64,000 nt of DNA. It comes from Streptomyces ruber. GTDB taxonomy: Bacteria; Actinomycetota; Actinomycetes; Streptomycetales; Streptomycetaceae. Made by a program: the position numbers and the translations under genes. Of the stretch, positions 60,702-64,000 are shown one piece after another (position 1 is the first letter of the stretch; the number at the start of each line of letters is the position of its first letter). The notes below the pieces were generated by a model. That model ran no database searches and was not told where the DNA came from. It was given only the letters and a program-made list of their open reading frames with translations. The stretch covers positions 220,761 to 284,760 of the forward strand of contig NZ_BMQK01000009.1 of the NCBI RefSeq assembly GCF_014648075.1. The letters run 5' to 3'.

Positions 60702-61913
60702 ATGAAGACGATCGACGAACTCCTCGCCGACGGAGTGGCGGGCAAGCGGGTCTTCGTCCGCGCCGACCTCAACGTGCCGCTCGACGGCACCACCATCACC
60801 GACGACGGCCGCATCCGCGCGGTCGTGCCCACCGTCAAGGCGCTGGCCGAGGCGGGCGCGCGCGTGGTCGTCGCCTCCCACCTGGGCCGCCCCAAGGGCG
60901 CCCCGGACCCGGCCTTCTCGCTCGCCCCGGCCGCCGCGCGGCTCGGCGAACTGCTCGGCACCGACGTCGCGTTCGCGACCGACACCGTCGGCGAGTCCGC
61001 CACGTCCACCGTCGCCTCTCTGACCGACGGACAGGTCGCGGTCATCGAGAACCTGCGCTTCAACGCCGGCGAGACCGCCAAGGAGGACGCCGAGCGCGCC
61101 GCCTTCGCGGAGCGGCTCGCCGCCCTCGCCGACGTGTACGTGGGCGACGGCTTCGGCGCCGTGCACCGCAAGCACGCCTCGGTGTTCGACCTCCCGGCCC
61201 GGCTGCCGCACTACGCCGGGTACCTCATCACCACCGAGGTCGGCGTGCTGAAGAAGCTCACCGAGGACGTCGAGCGGCCCTACGCCGTGGTCCTCGGCGG
61301 TTCCAAGGTCTCCGACAAGCTGGCCGTCATCGACCAGCTGCTCGGCAAGGCGGACCGCATCCTCGTCGGCGGCGGCATGGTCTTCACCTTCCTCGCGGCC
61401 AAGGGCCACGAGGTCGGCGCCTCCCTCCTCCAGCAGGACCAGCTCCCGGCCGTCCGGGAGTACATCGAGCGGGCGGAGAAGAACGGCGTCGAGCTGGTCC
61501 TCCCCGTCGACGTGGTGACCTCCGCCGAGTTCCCGGACCTGAAGACCAAGGCCCCCTCGGACCCCCGCACCGTCGCCGCGGACGCCATCCCCGCCGACCA
61601 GATGGGCCTGGACATCGGCCCCGAGACCCGCAAGCTGTACGCCTCGAGGATCGCCGACGCGGCCACCGTCTTCTGGAACGGCCCCATGGGCGTCTTCGAG
61701 CACCCCGACTACGCCGAGGGCACCCGGGCGGTCGCCCAGGCCCTCGTCGACTCCCCGGCCTTCTCGGTCGTCGGCGGCGGAGACTCCGCCGCGGCCGTGC
61801 GCATCCTGGGCTTCGACGAGAACGCGTTCGGCCACATCTCGACCGGCGGCGGCGCCTCCCTCGAATACCTCGAGGGCAAGACGCTCCCCGGCCTCGCCGC
61901 ACTGGAGGACTGA
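60702..61913 (+). CDS. pgk: phosphoglycerate kinase
   Basis: The 403-residue enzyme makes ATP from 1,3-bisphosphoglycerate. Motifs: RVFVRADLNVPLDG, the substrate-binding VVVASHLGRPKGAPDPAFSLAP, VIENLRFNAGE, the hinge region VVLGGSKVSDKLAVIDQLL, MGLDIGPETRKLYA and the C-terminal WNGPMGVFEHPDYAEGTRAVAQAL with GGGDSAAAVRILGF (ADP loop). ATG 60702 has AGGAGA 8 bases upstream. tpiA starts 6 bases after its stop, so the pair is one operon. Confidence 0.98.
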   Translation: MKTIDELLADGVAGKRVFVRADLNVPLDGTTITDDGRIRAVVPTVKALAEAGARVVVASHLGRPKGAPDPAFSLAPAAARLGELLGTDVAFATDTVGESATSTVASLTDGQVAVIENLRFNAGETAKEDAERAAFAERLAALADVYVGDGFGAVHRKHASVFDLPARLPHYAGYLITTEVGVLKKLTEDVERPYAVVLGGSKVSDKLAVIDQLLGKADRILVGGGMVFTFLAAKGHEVGASLLQQDQLPAVREYIERAEKNGVELVLPVDVVTSAEFPDLKTKAPSDPRTVAADAIPADQMGLDIGPETRKLYASRIADAATVFWNGPMGVFEHPDYAEGTRAVAQALVDSPAFSVVGGGDSAAAVRILGFDENAFGHISTGGGASLEYLEGKTLPGLAALED

Positions 61914-61919
61914 CCCTCG

Positions 61920-62708
61920 ATGACCACTCCCGAACAGGGCCGCACGCCGATCATGGCGGGCAACTGGAAGATGAACCTCAACCACCTCGAGGCCATCGCC
62001 CACGTCCAGAAGCTCGCCTTCGCCCTCGCGGACAAGGACTACGAGGCCACCGAGGTCGCCGTCCTGCCGCCGTTCACCGATCTGCGCTCGGTGCAGACCC
62101 TGGTCGACGGCGACAAACTGAAGATCAAGTACGGCGCCCAGGACCTCTCGGCCCACGACTCCGGCGCCTACACCGGCGAGATCTCCGGCTCGATGCTCGC
62201 CAAGCTGAAGTGCACGTACGTGGCGGTCGGGCACTCCGAGCGCCGGCAGTACCACGCCGAGACCGACGAGATCTGCAACGCCAAGGTCAAGGCCGCCTAC
62301 AAGCACGGCCTCACCCCGATCCTGTGCGTCGGCGAGGAGCTGGAGGTCCGTGACGCAGGCAACCACGTCACGCACACGCTCGCCCAGGTCGAGGGCGGCC
62401 TGAAGGACGTCCCGGCCGAGCAGGCCGAGACCGTCGTGATCGCGTACGAGCCCGTCTGGGCGATCGGCACCGGCAAGGTCTGCGGCGCCGAGGACGCCCA
62501 GGAGGTCTGCGGGGCCATCCGCGGCAAGCTCGCCGAGCTGTACTCGCAGGACGTGGCCGACAAGATCCGCATCCAGTACGGCGGCTCCGTGAAGTCCGGG
62601 AACGTCGCCGAGATCATGGCGCAGCCCGACATCGACGGCGCCCTGGTCGGCGGCGCCTCGCTGGACGCCGACGAGTTCGTCAGGATCGTGCGCTTCCGCG
62701 ATCAGTGA
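61920..62708 (+). CDS. tpiA: triosephosphate isomerase
   Basis: The 262-residue TIM-barrel enzyme interconverts dihydroxyacetone phosphate and glyceraldehyde 3-phosphate. MAGNWKMNLNHLEA holds the substrate Asn/Lys, GHSERRQYHAETDE the electrophilic His (about 103), AYEPVWAIGTGKVC the catalytic Glu and flexible loop 6, and IQYGGSVKSGN plus ALVGGASLD the phosphate site. ATG 61920 lies close to pgk, with CTGGAGGACTGA upstream overlapping the pgk 3' end as ribosome site. A hairpin ends the operon before secG. Confidence 0.98.
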   Translation: MTTPEQGRTPIMAGNWKMNLNHLEAIAHVQKLAFALADKDYEATEVAVLPPFTDLRSVQTLVDGDKLKIKYGAQDLSAHDSGAYTGEISGSMLAKLKCTYVAVGHSERRQYHAETDEICNAKVKAAYKHGLTPILCVGEELEVRDAGNHVTHTLAQVEGGLKDVPAEQAETVVIAYEPVWAIGTGKVCGAEDAQEVCGAIRGKLAELYSQDVADKIRIQYGGSVKSGNVAEIMAQPDIDGALVGGASLDADEFVRIVRFRDQ

Positions 62709-62764
62709 TGCCACGGTCACGCGACCAGTGAGTATGCGCTAGAGGCGATTCGTCGTACCCTTGC

Positions 62765-62794
62765 GGGGGCCCGGTGGCGAGTCACCCGGCCCCC
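62765..62794 (+). terminator. hairpin between tpiA and secG
   Basis: GGGGGCCCGGTG (62765-62776) pairs with CACCCGGCCCCC (62783-62794) with one mismatch and a 6-base loop. Confidence 0.65.
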
Positions 62795-62829
62795 GTCGTC
62801 CCTAACAGTCCGAGGAAGTTGGTCCAGCC

Positions 62830-63066
62830 GTGGTTATGGGGTTCTCGATCGCCCTGATCGTCTTCAGCCTGTTGCTGATGCTGCTGGTGCTGATGCACAA
62901 GGGGAAGGGCGGCGGCCTCTCCGACATGTTCGGCGGCGGCATGCAGTCGTCCGTCGGAGGCTCCTCGGTCGCCGAGCGGAACCTCGACCGGATCACCGTG
63001 GTGGTCGGTCTGCTGTGGTTCGCGTGCATTATCGTTCTCGCCCTGCTGATGAAGGTCAACAACTGA
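62830..63066 (+). CDS. secG: preprotein translocase subunit SecG
   Basis: A 78-residue component of the SecYEG channel. There are two membrane helices: residues 3-22 (GFSIALIVFSLLLMLLVLMHKG) and 55-74 (ITVVVGLLWFACIIVLALL). The cytoplasmic loop GKGGGLSDMFGGGMQSSVGGSSVAERNLDR is strongly conserved in style in actinobacteria. GTG 62830 has GAGGAAG upstream; ATG 62836 is an alternative. The gene is linked to tpiA, as is common in the phylum, but a hairpin lies between. Confidence 0.96.
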   Translation: MVMGFSIALIVFSLLLMLLVLMHKGKGGGLSDMFGGGMQSSVGGSSVAERNLDRITVVVGLLWFACIIVLALLMKVNN

Positions 63067-63122
63067 CCGAAACGCGGCACGCCAGTACATCAGTACGTCA
63101 CAGACGCAGCATTCCGCACGTA

Positions 63123-63171
63123 AAGCCCCATGGTCGGTACGCGCCCAACGGCGCGGCCTATCATGGGGCTT
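63123..63171 (+). terminator. secG terminator-like hairpin
   Basis: AAGCCCCATG (63123-63132) pairs with CATGGGGCTT (63162-63171), with a 29-base loop that has internal GC pairing. Confidence 0.7.
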
Positions 63172-63202
63172 GCGTCTGGCAGGCGGGGTGTAACTCCAAT
63201 CA

Positions 63203-63231
63203 CTGGACGCGCGTTGGGCCTTACGTAGACT
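63203..63231 (+). promoter_or_regulatory. promoter of the RbpA-family gene
   Basis: CTGGAC (63203-63208), exactly 17 bases, TAGACT (63226-63231). The expected start near 63238 leaves a leader of about 60 bases. Confidence 0.6.
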
Positions 63232-63297
63232 GAGGCGCTCGCGGCGAAGCGTCACGCCGACTCGCTTCGCGGCACCATCACGCAGGGAGTTACGACC

Positions 63298-63633
63298 GTG
63301 GCAAGTGGCAACGCGATCCGAGGAAGCCGGGTCGGGGCGGGGCCGATGGGCGAAGCCGAGCGCGGCGAGTCCGCTCCCCGGCTGCGCATCTCCTTCTGGT
63401 GCTCCAACGGGCACGAGACCCAGCCGAGTTTCGCCAGCGACGCGCAGGTTCCCGATACCTGGGACTGCCCGCGCTGCGGCTTTCCGGCGGGGCAGGACCG
63501 GGACAATCCTCCGGACCCGCCGCGCACCGAACCGTACAAGACGCACCTCGCGTACGTGCGGGAGCGACGCAGCGACGCGGACGGCGAGGCGATCCTCGCC
63601 GAGGCGCTCGCCAAACTGAGGGGCGAGATCTAG
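63298..63633 (+). CDS. RbpA-family RNA polymerase-binding protein (RbpB-like paralogue)
   Basis: The 111-residue protein has the RbpA layout: an N-terminal tail, a core domain with Zn-type cysteines (ISFWCSNGHETQPSFASDAQVPDTWDCPRCGFPAG), a basic linker (PPRTEPYKTHLAYVRERRSDADGEAILAEALAKLRGEI) that contacts sigma. RbpA stimulates the housekeeping sigma and forms part of the open complex. Compared with the main RbpA, the N-terminus (ASGNAIRGSRVGAGPMGEAERGESAPR) has a different sequence, so this is more likely the paralogue RbpB. GTG 63298 is preceded by CAGGGAG. Confidence 0.88.
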   Translation: MASGNAIRGSRVGAGPMGEAERGESAPRLRISFWCSNGHETQPSFASDAQVPDTWDCPRCGFPAGQDRDNPPDPPRTEPYKTHLAYVRERRSDADGEAILAEALAKLRGEI

Positions 63634-63644
63634 AAGTTGTGATC

Positions 63645-63672
63645 CGGCCGGGCATGGAACGGTGCCCGGCCG
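63645..63672 (+). terminator. terminator of the RbpA-family gene
   Basis: A perfect 10-bp stem (CGGCCGGGCA, 63645-63654, with 63663-63672), 8-base loop, then CGTTCTTCGT. Confidence 0.85.
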
Positions 63673-63774
63673 CGTTCTTCGTACTGTCCGTGCCGCAGCG
63701 CGAGCGGCGCCGACGGCGGACGTATCGTCGGGATACGCACGCAGGACGGAACGAAAGAAGGCGGAAGACCGGAT

Positions 63775-64000
63775 ATGAACGCAGGAAGCCGTGCCGGGTT
63801 GCACCAGACGCCCGAGTGGGCGGCGCTCGCCAAGCACCGGGAGGAGCTGGGCGAGGTCCAGCTGCGCGACCTGTTCGCGGCCGACCCCGGACGCGGTACC
63901 GGATACACGCTGCGGGTCGGTGATCTGCACCTGGACTACTCCAAGCATCTGGTCACCGACGAGACGCTGGCGCTGCTGCGGGAACTGGCGGCGGCGACGG
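63775..64000 (+). CDS. pgi: glucose-6-phosphate isomerase (N-terminal part, cut by window end)
   Basis: The frame from ATG 63775 is open to the window edge, giving about 75 residues: LHQTPEWAALAKHREELGEVQLRDLFAADPGRGTGYTLRVGDLHLDYSKHLVTDETLALLRELAAAT. The WxxL...LRDLFAxDPxR...DYSKxxxxxETLxLL pattern is the standard GPI N-terminus. GGAAGACCGGAT upstream provides the ribosome site. It interconverts glucose- and fructose-6-phosphate and follows the gap-pgk-tpiA group, so glycolytic genes are clustered here. The catalytic residues lie outside the window. Confidence 0.92.
   Translation, partial: MNAGSRAGLHQTPEWAALAKHREELGEVQLRDLFAADPGRGTGYTLRVGDLHLDYSKHLVTDETLALLRELAAAT

Overview
This is 64 kb of chromosomal DNA from a Streptomyces or very close relative. 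The evidence is very high G+C with G/C-biased third codon positions, frequent GTG starts, a whiA gene in a uvrC-rapZ-yvcK-whiA chain followed by gap-pgk-tpiA-secG, a WhiJ-type regulatory locus (HTH-DUF5753, DUF397, anti-sigma-like ATPase), a mycothiol-type maleylpyruvate isomerase homologue and an RbpA-family protein. It is core-chromosome territory. I found no rRNA, tRNA, insertion sequence, integrase, attachment site or CRISPR array.

Layout. 1-9.8 kb: end of an Ig-like repeat protein, HrpB helicase, a methyltransferase, ribosomal protein S1 (rpsA), PAC2 protein, coaE, a TPR protein, an S4 RNA-binding protein and a family-5 uracil-DNA glycosylase. 9.8-22.8 kb: RidA protein, a small protein with a RHIM-like motif, a GntR-NCS1 permease-racemase-like unit, a frameshifted SUKH gene, an expansin-like protein, a FUSC transporter, an amidohydrolase, a DUF899 protein and an ABC exporter. 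23-30.2 kb: the WhiJ-like locus with a DUF574 methyltransferase, then DUF1772, DUF2293, a uridine-kinase-like protein without a P-loop, a CBS protein and another methyltransferase. 30.3-42.4 kb: pseudouridine kinase/glycosidase, ogt, a glycerophosphodiesterase, MHYT protein, uvrB, TerD, a TerC-family transporter behind an apparent yybP-ykoY (Mn2+) riboswitch, a cation/proton antiporter, an MHS-type MFS carrier and aroQ. 42.4-53.3 kb: a polar amino-acid ABC operon, an MBL hydrolase, a mycothiol-type enzyme, uvrA, a LacI-fructokinase operon and an HTH regulator. 53.7-64 kb: uvrC-rapZ-yvcK-whiA, then gap-pgk-tpiA-secG, an RbpA paralogue and the start of pgi.

Two regulatory patterns stand out. 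First, uvrA, uvrB and ogt, and more weakly uvrC and coaE, have upstream elements fitting the RecA-NDp consensus (TTGTCRGTG-N8-TANNNT) read by the PafBC damage activator, so dispersed repair genes here look like one regulon; several would be leaderless. Second, the TerC leader has sequences matching a Mn2+ riboswitch whose 3' P1 strand is also a perfect anti-Shine-Dalgarno, which gives a concrete translational ON-switch model. Many short tandem repeats sit in gene 3' ends and intergenic spaces, and several genes carry low-complexity C-terminal tails built from them.
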